From Chelativorans salis (GTDB lineage: Bacteria; Pseudomonadota; Alphaproteobacteria; Rhizobiales; Rhizobiaceae), in the NCBI RefSeq assembly GCF_025336525.1, contig NZ_JAOCZP010000001.1, forward strand, positions 310,001 through 374,000: a DNA stretch of 64,000 bases. Direction: 5' to 3'. Shown here in pieces: positions 8,497 to 16,996 of this stretch (positions are counted from its first letter, which is position 1; every line of letters starts with the position of its first letter). The notes under the pieces were generated by a model. The model made no database searches. It had not been told where the DNA came from and saw only the letters and a list, made by a program, of their open reading frames with translations. Position numbers and translations under genes: made by a program.

Positions 8497-9774
8497 ATGT
8501 TGGACAGCACCACGGCCTCGAAGGGAACCGGCATCGGCAGGCCCGGCGTGCATATCGCTCCCGTGGCAACGCTGCTGGCGAGCGTCGGTTTGCTCGTCCT
8601 CGGCAACGGACTGCAGGGCACGCTCCTGGTGGTACGCGCAGGGCAGGAGGGTTTTCGCAGCGAAACCATCGGCCTGATGATGTCGGCCTACTTCGCCGGC
8701 TATGCCCTTGGTTCGGTGGTATTGCCGCGCGTCGTCTCCTCGGCGGGCCATATCCGGGCCTTCGCCGGCTTTGCCTCTATTGCGTCTGCGACAGCGCTTC
8801 TACACCTGCTTCTTCTCGACGCCTGGGCCTGGTCGGTTCTGCGCGCGGTCACGGGCTTCGCCTATGCCGGTATGATCCTGGTAACGGAAAGCTGGCTTAA
8901 TGCCCACGCAGTGACATCTACGCGCGGCCGCCTCCTCTCTATCTACGGCATGATCACCATGGGCATCTGGGCGCTCGGCCAGGGGCTCCTCAACGTGGCG
9001 CCGCCGGAGGGGGTTGTGCTGTTCCTCATTGTTTCGATCCTGATCTCGTTGGCGCTCGTTCCGATCACCCTCTTGCCTAGTCGACCGCCGACCGTGCCGC
9101 ACCAAGTGGGGTTTGATCTCAGCCGGCTCTTCGCCATGTCGCCGCTCGGCACGCTGGGCGCCTTTCTCTCCGGCCTGGCGCTCAGTGCGTTCTGGGGCAT
9201 GGGGCCGAACTTCGCCCAGGAAGTAGGCCTCGATACCGCCGGAATCTCCGCTTTCATGGCCGCAGTCCTTTTCGGCGCGCTGTTCCTGCAATGGCCATTG
9301 GGATGGCTTTCGGACCGCTATCCGCGCCGGCTGGTAATTGCCTTCTCTGCGCTCGCGGCGGCACTCGCCGGCATCGGCTTCGTGTTTATTGCAGACGCCG
9401 GGCTGCCAGCGCTCCTTTCGCTTGGATTCGTGTTCGGCGGCTTCGGCATCCCGCTTTATACGCTCGTGGTGGCGCACGCCAACGACCGGCTGAAAGCCGA
9501 CGAGATGCTGGCGGCGGCACGCGGCTTACTGCTGCTTAATGGGCTTGGTGCCGCCTTCGGCCCCTTCGTTGCCGGTCTCAGCATGCGGCTCCTCGGGCCG
9601 ACGGGGCTCTTCGTGTACGCCGCCATTCTGCTGACCATACTCGCGCTGGCGGCATTTCTGCGGCGCCTACATGGTCCGGAGGAGGAGGCCGTCTCCTCGC
9701 CCCTGCCATGCACGCCGCAGATTGCCATGACGCTGGATACACGCGGGCATGAACCACGTGCCGAACGGGCGTGA
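8497..9774 (+). CDS. MFS transporter (YcaD/UMF-like family)
   Basis: I prefer the ATG at 8497 (MLDSTTASKG) over the upstream GTG at 8434, because an AAGGATG run precedes it and the extra 21 residues look unlike coding sequence. The 425-residue protein has twelve predicted membrane helices in two sets of six. The MFS loop 2-3 signature is weak here, but the loop 8-9 signature GWLSDRYPRRLV is clear. Motifs such as VTESWLNAHAVTSTRGRLLSIYG are characteristic of the YcaD-like subgroup. It would be an inner-membrane efflux or uptake carrier of unknown substrate. It stands alone, downstream of the polyamine importer. Confidence 0.85.
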   Translation: MLDSTTASKGTGIGRPGVHIAPVATLLASVGLLVLGNGLQGTLLVVRAGQEGFRSETIGLMMSAYFAGYALGSVVLPRVVSSAGHIRAFAGFASIASATALLHLLLLDAWAWSVLRAVTGFAYAGMILVTESWLNAHAVTSTRGRLLSIYGMITMGIWALGQGLLNVAPPEGVVLFLIVSILISLALVPITLLPSRPPTVPHQVGFDLSRLFAMSPLGTLGAFLSGLALSAFWGMGPNFAQEVGLDTAGISAFMAAVLFGALFLQWPLGWLSDRYPRRLVIAFSALAAALAGIGFVFIADAGLPALLSLGFVFGGFGIPLYTLVVAHANDRLKADEMLAAARGLLLLNGLGAAFGPFVAGLSMRLLGPTGLFVYAAILLTILALAAFLRRLHGPEEEAVSSPLPCTPQIAMTLDTRGHEPRAERA

Positions 9775-9925
9775 CGCGGGAATGACTGGGGCCGGCTGAG
9801 TCTCCTGATGGGAGGAGGATGCATGAACGTGCGCCGGCCTGGTCGGCGTCGCTCGTCGGCAACTGCGCAACTCCCGATCCCGCTGTTGCTGTTTTTCGAT
9901 CCCTTAAGCGTACAAGCTCAGCACT

Positions 9926-10900
9926 TCAGGATATGAGGTTGGCAAAGAGGGTTGGGTCGACATTCCCACCAGTTAGAACGGCGACAACCGTTTGGCCCCT
10001 CACGTCGATGCGCTTGCCCAGCAAAGCTGCAAGTGCAGCCGTTCCGGATGGTTCCACCACCAGCTTCAGTTCACGGAAGGCGAAAGCGACGGCCCGTCTA
10101 ACCTCGTCGTCAGAAACAACCAATCCCCCCGCGACGTGCCGCTTATTGATCGAAAACGTGAGTTCGCCCGGCGTCGAGACCAGTAGTCCATCGCAAAGTG
10201 AGCCGGAGGCCTTGTGGTTGGCAAGCCGTTCGCCCGCAATAAACGATCGCGCATGATCGTCAAATTCTTCCGGCTCCACCGAGTAGAGATCTGTCGATGG
10301 TGCTTGTTCGTGGATGGCCAATGCAGATCCCGCGAGCAGCCCGCCACCTCCACAGGGGAAGAAGACCGCGTCGGGCGTGAGGTTCAACTTGCCCAGGTCT
10401 TCCACTATCTCGCGGCCGACCGTGCCCTGCCCGGCCATGATGAAGAAGTCGTCGTATGGTGGGACGACCACAGCGCCACGTTCCTTGGCGATAGCGTGGG
10501 CCATGGCGACACGGTCATCTTTTTCGCGATCGAACAGCACGACCTCCGCACCGGCGGCGGCCGTACGCTCTCGTTTCGTCGCAGGGCTGTCTATCGGCAT
10601 CAGGTTGGTGGCCCTGATGCCAAGCAGCTTGGCAGCCGTTGCGACGCCAAGCGCATGATTTCCAGAGGACATTGCCACGACACCCGCCGATTTGTGGTCG
10701 TCGGGAATGCGCGAAAGGCGGTTGTAAGCCCCACGAAACTTGAAGGAGCCGGTTCTCTGCAATGTCTCAGGCTTCAGAAAAACCCTAGCCCCTGTGATCG
10801 CATCGAGTTCGGGTGAGGTTATAAGTGGCGTGCGAAGCGCCACGCCGGAGATCGCACGGGCTGCATCGGCGACATCGGCCGCAGTGGGCAATTCAAGCAC
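9926..10900 (-). CDS. PLP-dependent threonine/serine dehydratase
   Basis: The 324-residue fold-type II enzyme has the PLP lysine motif TGSFKFRGAYNRL (Lys near residue 54), the substrate loop SSGNHALG, and the phosphate-binding CGGGGLLAG. Such enzymes deaminate L-threonine or L-serine to 2-oxobutyrate or pyruvate. The length matches catabolic or single-domain forms with no C-terminal ACT regulatory domain, so isoleucine feedback inhibition is unlikely. Related families such as hydroxyectoine dehydratase EutB share these motifs, and no ectoine genes are nearby. It is transcribed alone on the minus strand. Confidence 0.85.
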   Translation of the reverse strand: MLELPTAADVADAARAISGVALRTPLITSPELDAITGARVFLKPETLQRTGSFKFRGAYNRLSRIPDDHKSAGVVAMSSGNHALGVATAAKLLGIRATNLMPIDSPATKRERTAAAGAEVVLFDREKDDRVAMAHAIAKERGAVVVPPYDDFFIMAGQGTVGREIVEDLGKLNLTPDAVFFPCGGGGLLAGSALAIHEQAPSTDLYSVEPEEFDDHARSFIAGERLANHKASGSLCDGLLVSTPGELTFSINKRHVAGGLVVSDDEVRRAVAFAFRELKLVVEPSGTAALAALLGKRIDVRGQTVVAVLTGGNVDPTLFANLIS

Positions 10901-11051
10901 TGAGGGAATCCTGTTCCAGGTACGAACTTCGCCGACAATAAGGGCCTGTGTTCTGATCGCAAGCCAGTTTAAGCCCTTCTGGTAGCGAAGTGCTCAAACG
11001 GCGGTATACGCTGCAGCCTGCACCGCGTAGTGGCTATCGCAATCTCAATGG

Positions 11052-11804
11052 TCAACCTAACCCTGTCTCGCTCCTACGCTCAGCGTCGCCGAGTTGCCGC
11101 CGCGCAGCAGCTGCCTCGAGATCGAGATGATCGCGCAGGCCGTCCGGCATTCCCATTTGACGCGCCAGCTCGTTTAGATAGCGCCGCTCCTCGGCGGTGT
11201 CCGGATCGACGGCCAGTGCGGAGGCGAGATAGAGTTCGGCGCGCTGGGCGTCGGTTCGGGCAAGCCGCGCCACTCCGGCGGGATCGGAGGGGGCCGAGAA
11301 ATAGTCGAATAAGGCCGCCTTCTCCTCTACGCCGAATCCCATTTCATTGATCTGGTTGCGAATGTGGCCGTGTTCCGTTTGGTCGATATGGTCGTCGGAT
11401 TTTGCCGCCGAGATCATCGCGCGCATCAGCGCGAGCCGAAAATCCTGTCCCTCATGATCCCTGTCATGATCAACGTCAAAGCCGCTGTCGGCGGGCGGTT
11501 TGGGCAAATTAAGCGGCTCGGCTTCGTTGCCCGACGGCTTGTTCTGCTTCCAGTCCTGATAGGCCTTGTAGGCGAGCCCGGCAACGACGGCCATACCACC
11601 GTATTTCAGCGCTTTTCCGCCAAGCTTGCGTCCCGACTTCGTGCCAAGCAAGAGCGCCAGCAATCCACCCGCCGCTGCCCCGCCGGCGAGCCCTCCAGGA
11701 AAGCCCGATCGGTTCTGGTCAACCGGCGAGCGCCCCGGATGATTGGCGTGACGCGCACTCCCTTGAGAACCGAGAAAGCCTTCGAGAAGCTTGTTGATGT
11801 CCAT
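11052..11804 (-). CDS. DUF533/TerB-like inner membrane protein
   Basis: I use ATG 11804 (MDINKLLEGFLGSQG), the usual DUF533 start, rather than the upstream TTG. The 250-residue protein has a Gly/Ala-rich membrane segment (GGLAGGAAAGGLLALLLG) near residues 48-65, a second hydrophobic stretch (YGGMAVVAGLAYKAY), and a C-terminal TerB-like helical domain (LALMRAMISAAKSDDHID through GMPDGLRDHLDLEAAAA). YebE is the best-known relative. Function is unknown; the family is often linked with envelope stress. The frame after 11052 leaves about 150 bases before the dehydratase start. Confidence 0.8.
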   Translation of the reverse strand: MDINKLLEGFLGSQGSARHANHPGRSPVDQNRSGFPGGLAGGAAAGGLLALLLGTKSGRKLGGKALKYGGMAVVAGLAYKAYQDWKQNKPSGNEAEPLNLPKPPADSGFDVDHDRDHEGQDFRLALMRAMISAAKSDDHIDQTEHGHIRNQINEMGFGVEEKAALFDYFSAPSDPAGVARLARTDAQRAELYLASALAVDPDTAEERRYLNELARQMGMPDGLRDHLDLEAAAARRQLGDAERRSETGLG

Positions 11805-12014
11805 GGAGAAGAGCCCTTTGCTGATACCGTGATCGCCCAATGACCTGCATTAGCTAAGGACGTCGAGCCGAGATTTCCAGAATCGTTCGCAGTCTCTAAC
11901 CCGACCTGAGTGAGGGTGCACGAGGCGCCCCAGGTTGGAAAGCGCCAGGAAGCGTATCAACTTCGCCTCAGCTTTTCGGTCGCCGTGCTCGGCCTACCTT
12001 CGGGATTGAAGTGC

Positions 12015-13265
12015 TCATCGTTCCAGCGTCGGCCTTGCGGCGGATGTTTCGACGCGAGCCGGCGTGCATTGGGATAAGTAGAGCCGGTGAAGATCGAACA
12101 CGACACCGCCGATCAGGATTGTAAAACCCAGCGCCTCGACCAGTGGATTGTAGTTCCAGAACATTGCGTAGCCGATGAGGGTGGCACCGACTGCCGTCAC
12201 AAGTAGAGGCCAGGGGTGCCCATGGCGCGGCAGGTTGAAGGCGGTGGCGATGACCGCAAGGGCCGCGGCGGCAAAAATGGCCGTCGCCCATGCGCCCTCC
12301 GGAAACGCGAAGGCGACACCGATCAGCGATAGGAGGCCTATCGAGGCCATTACGCCGTAGCACACGACAATGGCCGTGATTGCCGCCACAGCACCCCACA
12401 ATCCACGGCCACTAATCGCCTTTAGGCGTCGAGGGTGCAGACGCCTGAGAAAGCGGGCGGGGGCCGCTCGCCTTGATGCCTCGGCCGGCCGGCGCATGAC
12501 GGCTTCCATCGAGCGCGCGCCGAGCCCGGCGGCAATCCGGCGCGTGTCGGCGCTGGGACTTTCGGCGAAATAGTCGAACTCGCCTAGCACCTCCACGTCG
12601 GCAAAGCCGGTCTCCCGCAACAGCTCCAGATAGTCCTCGTCGATCGATGCACCGACCACGCATTCCGCCCACAGCTTGGGGTCGCTGCGTCCACCGACGG
12701 GCACCGGCTTGGCGATGACGATATCGGAAAGCTGCATGCGTCCTTCCGGCTTGAGGACGCGAAAGATTTCGGCGAACGCCTTGCGCTTGTCCGGCACGAG
12801 GTTGAGCACGCCATTCGAGGTGACCACGTCCACGGAATTGTCGGGCAGCGGGATGTTCTCCGCGTCCGCTTCGATCGGTTCGACATTCCTGATACCGGCC
12901 TCCTGAAGCGTCGCCTTGAGCCGAGCCAGCATGTCGGGCGTGATGTCGAGCGCCCATACTTTTCCGGCATCGCCGACCAATCGGCTGGCGAGCAGCGTAT
13001 CGGTCCCCGAGCCGGAGCCGATGTCGAGTACGGTATCTCCACGCTTGATCACGCCGGCGCGGAAGGGATAGCCGACGCCAGCGAAGCGGTCGACAGCGGT
13101 CCGCGGTAGACGGTCGAGTTCTTCCGCAGGATAGCCTACGGCAAGAGCCGCCGGGCGGCCCACCGGAAAATGGAACCCCTGGTGCGGATCGTCCGCCACG
13201 CTGCCATACATCGCCTTTACCGCTTCAGTGATCTGTTCTTTCGAGTATCCCAGGATGGCAACCAT
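12015..13265 (-). CDS. ArsM-like SAM methyltransferase fused to a MerC-like membrane domain
   Basis: The 416-residue protein has a class I methyltransferase domain (SAM loop VLDIGSGSGTDTLLAS, acidic ALDITPDML) resembling arsenite methyltransferase ArsM for its first ~270 residues. The C-terminal ~110 residues contain about four membrane helices (AAITAIVVCYGVMASIGLL, ALAVIATAF, LLVTAVGATLIGYAMF, ALGFTILIGGVVF) like MerC. The Cys that ArsM carries in its SNCVINL motif is Gly here (SNGVLNLVPDK), while the later Cys in WAECVVGASIDEDYL is kept. Methylation of arsenite is therefore doubtful. It lies just downstream of the anti-sigma and ECF genes in the same direction, which suggests control by that sigma factor. 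Confidence 0.75.
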   Translation of the reverse strand: MVAILGYSKEQITEAVKAMYGSVADDPHQGFHFPVGRPAALAVGYPAEELDRLPRTAVDRFAGVGYPFRAGVIKRGDTVLDIGSGSGTDTLLASRLVGDAGKVWALDITPDMLARLKATLQEAGIRNVEPIEADAENIPLPDNSVDVVTSNGVLNLVPDKRKAFAEIFRVLKPEGRMQLSDIVIAKPVPVGGRSDPKLWAECVVGASIDEDYLELLRETGFADVEVLGEFDYFAESPSADTRRIAAGLGARSMEAVMRRPAEASRRAAPARFLRRLHPRRLKAISGRGLWGAVAAITAIVVCYGVMASIGLLSLIGVAFAFPEGAWATAIFAAAALAVIATAFNLPRHGHPWPLLVTAVGATLIGYAMFWNYNPLVEALGFTILIGGVVFDLHRLYLSQCTPARVETSAARPTLER

Positions 13266-13322
13266 CTTGCCCCTCCGTTCCTTTCCAGCGCCAGTGCATT
13301 CGGCGCCATTCTCCTCCTCTGT

Positions 13323-13556
13323 TCAGTAATGTTCGATGATCGTGCGCACCCGACGGCGCAGCGATTCCGGTGCCTTTGCCTTGCCTGCCTCGCTCACCCG
13401 CGCGCGAAGCTTGCGTTCGAATTCCGCCCGCGTGAAGCACGCCCGGCAGGTCTCCATGTGGCGTGCAAGTGCATGCTCGGTCTCGGTGTCGAGCTCCCGG
13501 TCGAGATATTCGAGGAGTTTTTCGATCACCTCCTCGCAGCGTAGGTCCTGCGTCAT
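13323..13556 (-). CDS. Zinc-finger anti-sigma factor (zf-HC2)
   Basis: This 77-residue protein has the zinc-binding anti-sigma pattern: an upstream Cys in DLRCEEVIEKLLEYLD, then H-x-x-x-C-x-x-C as HMETCRAC near residues 33-40. Such small zinc-finger proteins (RsrA/ChrR class) bind the paired ECF sigma factor and release it on oxidative or thiol stress. The start overlaps the stop of the sigma gene by 4 bases (ATGA), so the two are translationally coupled and made in balance. It ends at 13323, with 57 bases before the start of the methyltransferase gene. Confidence 0.85.
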   Translation of the reverse strand: MTQDLRCEEVIEKLLEYLDRELDTETEHALARHMETCRACFTRAEFERKLRARVSEAGKAKAPESLRRRVRTIIEHY

Positions 13557-14158
13557 CTGGCATCCCCTTTCGCATTACCGGGCGCAATGCCGGCCTCGCC
13601 CGCCTGCCGCCACAGCGCACCTTGCAGGAGGCTGCGACCGCGGCTGAGCCTCGAGCGCACCGTGCCGATGGGGATGTCGAGCGTGTTGGCCGTCTCGGCA
13701 TAGCTGAGACCCCACAACTCGATCATAACCACGACAAGCCGGAATTCCTCCGGAAGCTCCTCGACGGCGCTTTCGATATCCTCGCGCAGGAGCTTGTCGA
13801 GAAGCTCCTGCTCCGGATTTCCCCACCACAGGAGGAAGGGCTGGTGCACCTTCTCGAACAGGGAGAAGGTATCCTCGCCGCATGTCGTCGCCGCCGTAAC
13901 CTCGCGCGGCCTTGCCTGCCGCTTGCGGCGCTCGCTGATGAAGCCGTTGACGAGGATACGAAAGACCCACTTCTCGAAGGCCTGTCGGTCCCTGAGCTCG
14001 GGAAGCTTGACCCAGGCCTTGGCGAGGGTGTCCGCGACCAGATCCTCGGCATCGGCACGGTTGCGCGTCAGCCGAAGGGCAGTACCGTAGAGCCTGTCCA
14101 GGAGACGCTCGACCTCCGACTCGAAGAAGGCTCGAAGCGGTGTGCCGATGCTGGTCAT
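13553..14158 (-). CDS. ECF-type RNA polymerase sigma factor
   Basis: I start at ATG 14158 (MTSIGTPLRAFFE). The 201-residue protein has region 2 (ALRLTRNRADAEDLVADTLAKAWVKLP, with FEKWVFRILVNGFISERRK) and region 4 (LPEEFRLVVVMIELWGLSY, then IPIGTVRSRLSRGRSLLQG), the standard two-domain ECF layout. Between them is a linker of ~40 residues with one Cys. The neighbouring zinc-finger anti-sigma suggests the redox-responsive class. Likely targets include the downstream methyltransferase-membrane fusion. The start overlaps the stop of a short upstream ORF (14155-14454). Confidence 0.88.
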   Translation of the reverse strand: MTSIGTPLRAFFESEVERLLDRLYGTALRLTRNRADAEDLVADTLAKAWVKLPELRDRQAFEKWVFRILVNGFISERRKRQARPREVTAATTCGEDTFSLFEKVHQPFLLWWGNPEQELLDKLLREDIESAVEELPEEFRLVVVMIELWGLSYAETANTLDIPIGTVRSRLSRGRSLLQGALWRQAGEAGIAPGNAKGDAR

Positions 14159-14454
14159 ATGATGCCTCGCTCCGCTACGAGCGCCTCGCAGATCGTGGCG
14201 ATCGCATGCCACATTCGTGCTCCGTCCGCGTCACCGTCGAAACTCGCTGCGTCCGCTCTTCGCCGCGCTTGTGAAGGCGCCGCCAGCCCGCTTCGCCGCA
14301 CCAACTCGCGTGCAGACCGCCAAAGGGCAATATCGACGATCTCCGCTTGACGAGGCCGCCGCTGCCGGTTGGCAGCGGCCGACCGCCGGCCTGCACTTGT
14401 TGGCAACTGCCGCATAGCCATCATAACCCAGTTGCGGCTCGCCTTCACGGTCAA
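14155..14454 (-). CDS. Uncertain small ORF coupled to the ECF sigma gene
   Basis: This minus-strand frame ends in a TGA that overlaps the ATG of the sigma gene (ATGA), the arrangement expected of a coupled upstream gene. Its C-terminal part (RADAASFDGDADGARMWHAI, ending ICEALVAERGII) looks like the small helical proteins found in alphaproteobacteria. The N-terminal part is Arg-rich and less protein-like, so the true start may be an internal GTG or TTG. I recognise no family. It may be non-coding. Confidence 0.3.
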   Translation of the reverse strand: MTVKASRNWVMMAMRQLPTSAGRRSAAANRQRRPRQAEIVDIALWRSARELVRRSGLAAPSQARRRADAASFDGDADGARMWHAIATICEALVAERGII

Positions 14455-14491
14455 TCGGGTTGCCCGCGATGACGGCGCTCCCGACTTCCAT

Positions 14492-15361
14492 TCAGCCGGG
14501 GTTTCGCGCGCTGATCTTCCAAGAGCTGGATTGCATCATGATTCCCTCCGGCGTCTGATAGCCAGCGAGCTTCTCCCGCAAAGCGTTGACGATCTCGTCA
14601 TGACGTCGCTCAGCAAGCTCCCCGGCTTCACGATAGACCTCGCCGGCCGGCCCGAGGGCTAGCTGGAAGGAAACCGCGTCGTCGAGCGAGTGTCCGACCA
14701 TCAACGGCGCATCGATGCGCTCGAAGGAGATGTCTTCATAGCCAGCGATCTCGAGCTGCTTGGTGACCATCGACTGGTCGGCCATCGAGAAAGGGCCAGG
14801 GCCGCAGCTGCGTGCGTCTTCGCCGGGCGGAGGCAGAAACTGCATGACGACCTGCTTCGGCAGGCCCAGCCAAGGATTGTCATCGATGGTCCGCCAGACG
14901 ATCATCGTCATGGTGCCCCCCGGCTTCAGCGCGGCGCGCATGTTTCTAAGGCCCGCTACCGGGTTTTCGAAGAACTGTGTACCGAAGCGGGAGAAGCAGA
15001 AGTCGTGGACCGGTTCGAATGGATACGTCTGCACGTCGGCCTCGATAAAGGCGACATTGTCGATGCCGGCGGTTTCCGCATCGCGACGGCCGTAGTCCAG
15101 GAAAGCATCGCAGCAATCCACCCCCAGCACCGACCCTGCCGGCCCGACACGCCTGGCCAGATCAATAGCCGTGTCGCCGAAGCCGCAGCCGACATCGACT
15201 ACCCGGTCTCCTTTGCGCACCTCGAGCGCGGGAAGAACCTTCGCGCTGTGATGGGTCAGCCCGTCGACGAGGATATGTTTGAAGCGAGTGAATTTGGGAA
15301 CGAGCACCTCGTTCCAGAAGTCCACATATTCGTTGCGTTGCTCGGCCAGCGTCGTGCTCAT
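14492..15361 (-). CDS. Class I SAM-dependent methyltransferase
   Basis: Start chosen at ATG 15361 (MSTTLAEQRNEY), with AGGAG 8 bases upstream. The 289-residue protein has motif I VVDVGCGFGDTAIDLA, the acidic end VLGVDCCDAF, motif II around IEADVQTYPF, and a post-domain stretch LKPGGTMTMIVWR. This is the Methyltransf_25/UbiE-like class; the substrate is unknown. It is the last gene of a minus-strand run (cupin, ABM protein, DsrE protein, this gene) divergent from an AraC regulator at 16997. A role in sulfur or thiol chemistry is conceivable because of the DsrE neighbour, but this is inference. Confidence 0.82.
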   Translation of the reverse strand: MSTTLAEQRNEYVDFWNEVLVPKFTRFKHILVDGLTHHSAKVLPALEVRKGDRVVDVGCGFGDTAIDLARRVGPAGSVLGVDCCDAFLDYGRRDAETAGIDNVAFIEADVQTYPFEPVHDFCFSRFGTQFFENPVAGLRNMRAALKPGGTMTMIVWRTIDDNPWLGLPKQVVMQFLPPPGEDARSCGPGPFSMADQSMVTKQLEIAGYEDISFERIDAPLMVGHSLDDAVSFQLALGPAGEVYREAGELAERRHDEIVNALREKLAGYQTPEGIMMQSSSWKISARNPG

Positions 15362-15448
15362 TATTGTGTCTCCTTTCTCCATGATCTTGCGGTTCACGCC
15401 CCGAACATCACCAGGCGCGACGCCTTCATGGTGATGTTCGGGTCGTTC

Positions 15449-15817
15449 CTAGAAGCTCAGCGTCGCCGCCCCCGCCTTGATGCGCTCGTGCATGGGGCTC
15501 GCCCCGGTGACGATGACACCGTCGATCAGGTCCTTCTCCTCGTAGCCGCGTGCCTTCACGCAGGGCGTGCAGGCCCACAGCGTTCCGCCGCGGGTGAGAA
15601 AGTCGCGCACAAGGGAGGCGAGCGGCTCCAGAGGTGCGGCGTGGGTCAAGTCGATGCCGCCTTTGCGCACCAGGTCGACCGCCGCGCTGGTCAGGAACAC
15701 CGACACCTTCAGGCCGGCCGTCATGCCGCCATTGGCGATGGTAAAGGCAACGGATGAGAGTTCGTGGTCGGCACCATGGGTCATCACCACGACAAGTTCT
15801 TCGGTTGGTTCGGCCAT
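15449..15817 (-). CDS. DsrE/DsrF-like family protein
   Basis: The start is ATG 15817 (MAEPTEELVVVMTHGAD), preceded by GGAAGG. At 122 residues it fits the DsrE fold: an N-terminal strand ending MTHG, a central A-G-L-K-V-S-V-F-L-T-S-A-A-V-D-L-V strand-helix, and WACTPCVKARGY near residues 87-98 with two cysteines in the position of the DsrE persulfide Cys. Members carry sulfur as persulfide in sulfur relay systems. The neighbours are a methyltransferase and an ABM-type protein, with gaps of 87 and 49 bases, so it is probably in the same operon. Confidence 0.82.
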   Translation of the reverse strand: MAEPTEELVVVMTHGADHELSSVAFTIANGGMTAGLKVSVFLTSAAVDLVRKGGIDLTHAAPLEPLASLVRDFLTRGGTLWACTPCVKARGYEEKDLIDGVIVTGASPMHERIKAGAATLSF

Positions 15818-15866
15818 TTTTCCCTTCCTTGTGATGCTGTATTGCGGGAGCCGCGGTGAGTACTTG

Positions 15867-16175
15867 TTAGTTCGCTGCCCGCAGGATCTCCCATCGGGTC
15901 GAGCCGCTGACGAGAAGCGGCTCGATGTCGCGGCCGAACGCCTTATGGTCCTCGCGGTCGGCCAGCTTGTTCCACTGCTCGTCGAGTTCAGCCAGGCTCG
16001 CCACCCGGACGTCGACGGTGACGAGGGATTCCTCGGCGCCGATGCTGCCGGTGTAGACGGCATAGTCGGTTTGGCCGACCTCTTTGCCGATTGTCCCCCA
16101 CCACTGCTTGATGCGGTCAATCAGCTCCTGCTTCTTGCCGAATCTGGCATTGCAGTACCAACGTGCGATGATCAT
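15867..16175 (-). CDS. Small alpha/beta-barrel (ABM-like) protein
   Basis: Starting at ATG 16175 (MIIARWYCNARFGKKQEL), preceded by a purine-rich SD (AAGGAAGGGAG), this encodes 102 residues. The layout strand-helix-strand-strand-helix-strand, with RIKQWWGTIGKEVGQ and LDEQWNKLADREDHKAFGRD, resembles dimeric ferredoxin-like barrels such as NIPSNAP or ABM domains. No catalytic residues are recognisable. It sits between the cupin and DsrE genes in the same direction. Confidence 0.6.
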   Translation of the reverse strand: MIIARWYCNARFGKKQELIDRIKQWWGTIGKEVGQTDYAVYTGSIGAEESLVTVDVRVASLAELDEQWNKLADREDHKAFGRDIEPLLVSGSTRWEILRAAN

Positions 16176-16303
16176 GGTGATGGCTCCCTTCCTTTGTTGG
16201 GGTGTTGCCGCTGTCCGCAGGCGGTTCTCCCGCTGGTTCAAGCTGGTTCAAGCTAGGGATCGGTTCGGGGGCGCACCTCATCTCACCCCCGACCGGGCCG
16301 AAC

Positions 16304-16717
16304 TCATTGCGTATGCGGAACCATGATCGGTTCGCCGGTGGGGCCTATCTGGAAAACGATGAACCGGGCCCCTTCATCGGCGGAAGCTGTGCGCGCCACC
16401 ATCGGCTTGTCCGGTAGCTCGTAGAATGCCTCGCCGGCGGAAACCGTCCGCAGTTCCTCTCCCTCGACATCCACGTCGATGGTGCCCTCCGTCACGTAAA
16501 CGAAGACATGGCCCGGATGGATATGGCGCTCCGTTTCCCACCCTGCTTCCACGTCGAACAGCACGATGTTGGCTTCAGTCCCTTCGACGCCAACCAACTC
16601 CGTGTTGAGAACCGGCGTCGTCTTGGCTTCCTGGGCTGTGGCTCCGGTCATGCCGGCGGCGGCTGCACCCATCGCTAAAGCGGCACATGCCGCGAAGCTT
16701 GTAAGTTTCATTGTCAT
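16304..16717 (-). CDS. Secreted cupin-domain protein
   Basis: The 137-residue protein begins with a signal peptide (MTMKLTSFAACAALAMGAAA, cleavage probably after ATAQ). It has the cupin motif 1 RHIHPGHVFVYVTEG near residues 64-78 and motif 2 around SAGEAFYELPDKP. It is therefore likely a periplasmic metal-binding beta-barrel of unknown substrate. AGGAGG lies 7 bases before the ATG. It is the first gene of the run ending in the methyltransferase, and its promoter faces the AraC regulator at 16997 across ~280 bases. Confidence 0.85.
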   Translation of the reverse strand: MTMKLTSFAACAALAMGAAAAGMTGATAQEAKTTPVLNTELVGVEGTEANIVLFDVEAGWETERHIHPGHVFVYVTEGTIDVDVEGEELRTVSAGEAFYELPDKPMVARTASADEGARFIVFQIGPTGEPIMVPHTQ

Positions 16718-16996
16718 GATCCTTCCTCCTCTTGTCCTTCTGCCAGCATTTGGTTCGTCCGTTCGGCGTCCTCACGCGCCGTCGGCAGGATGGCTGGCCA
16801 AACAGCTTCAAGACGTAACCGAGATGGCGGAGCGGGTCTTGGCGTTATGGGAAGTCAGGTTTTGCGATTTGCGCACTGGCGCTGGCTGGCGGAACAACGC
16901 GAGGCTCGCCTATTCGGGAACTATTTTGGAAAAGGATGCGTCCTGTGTCCCCAAACAACGAGACCGCATAAACACACGAAACTGAAGGGGAAGCAG

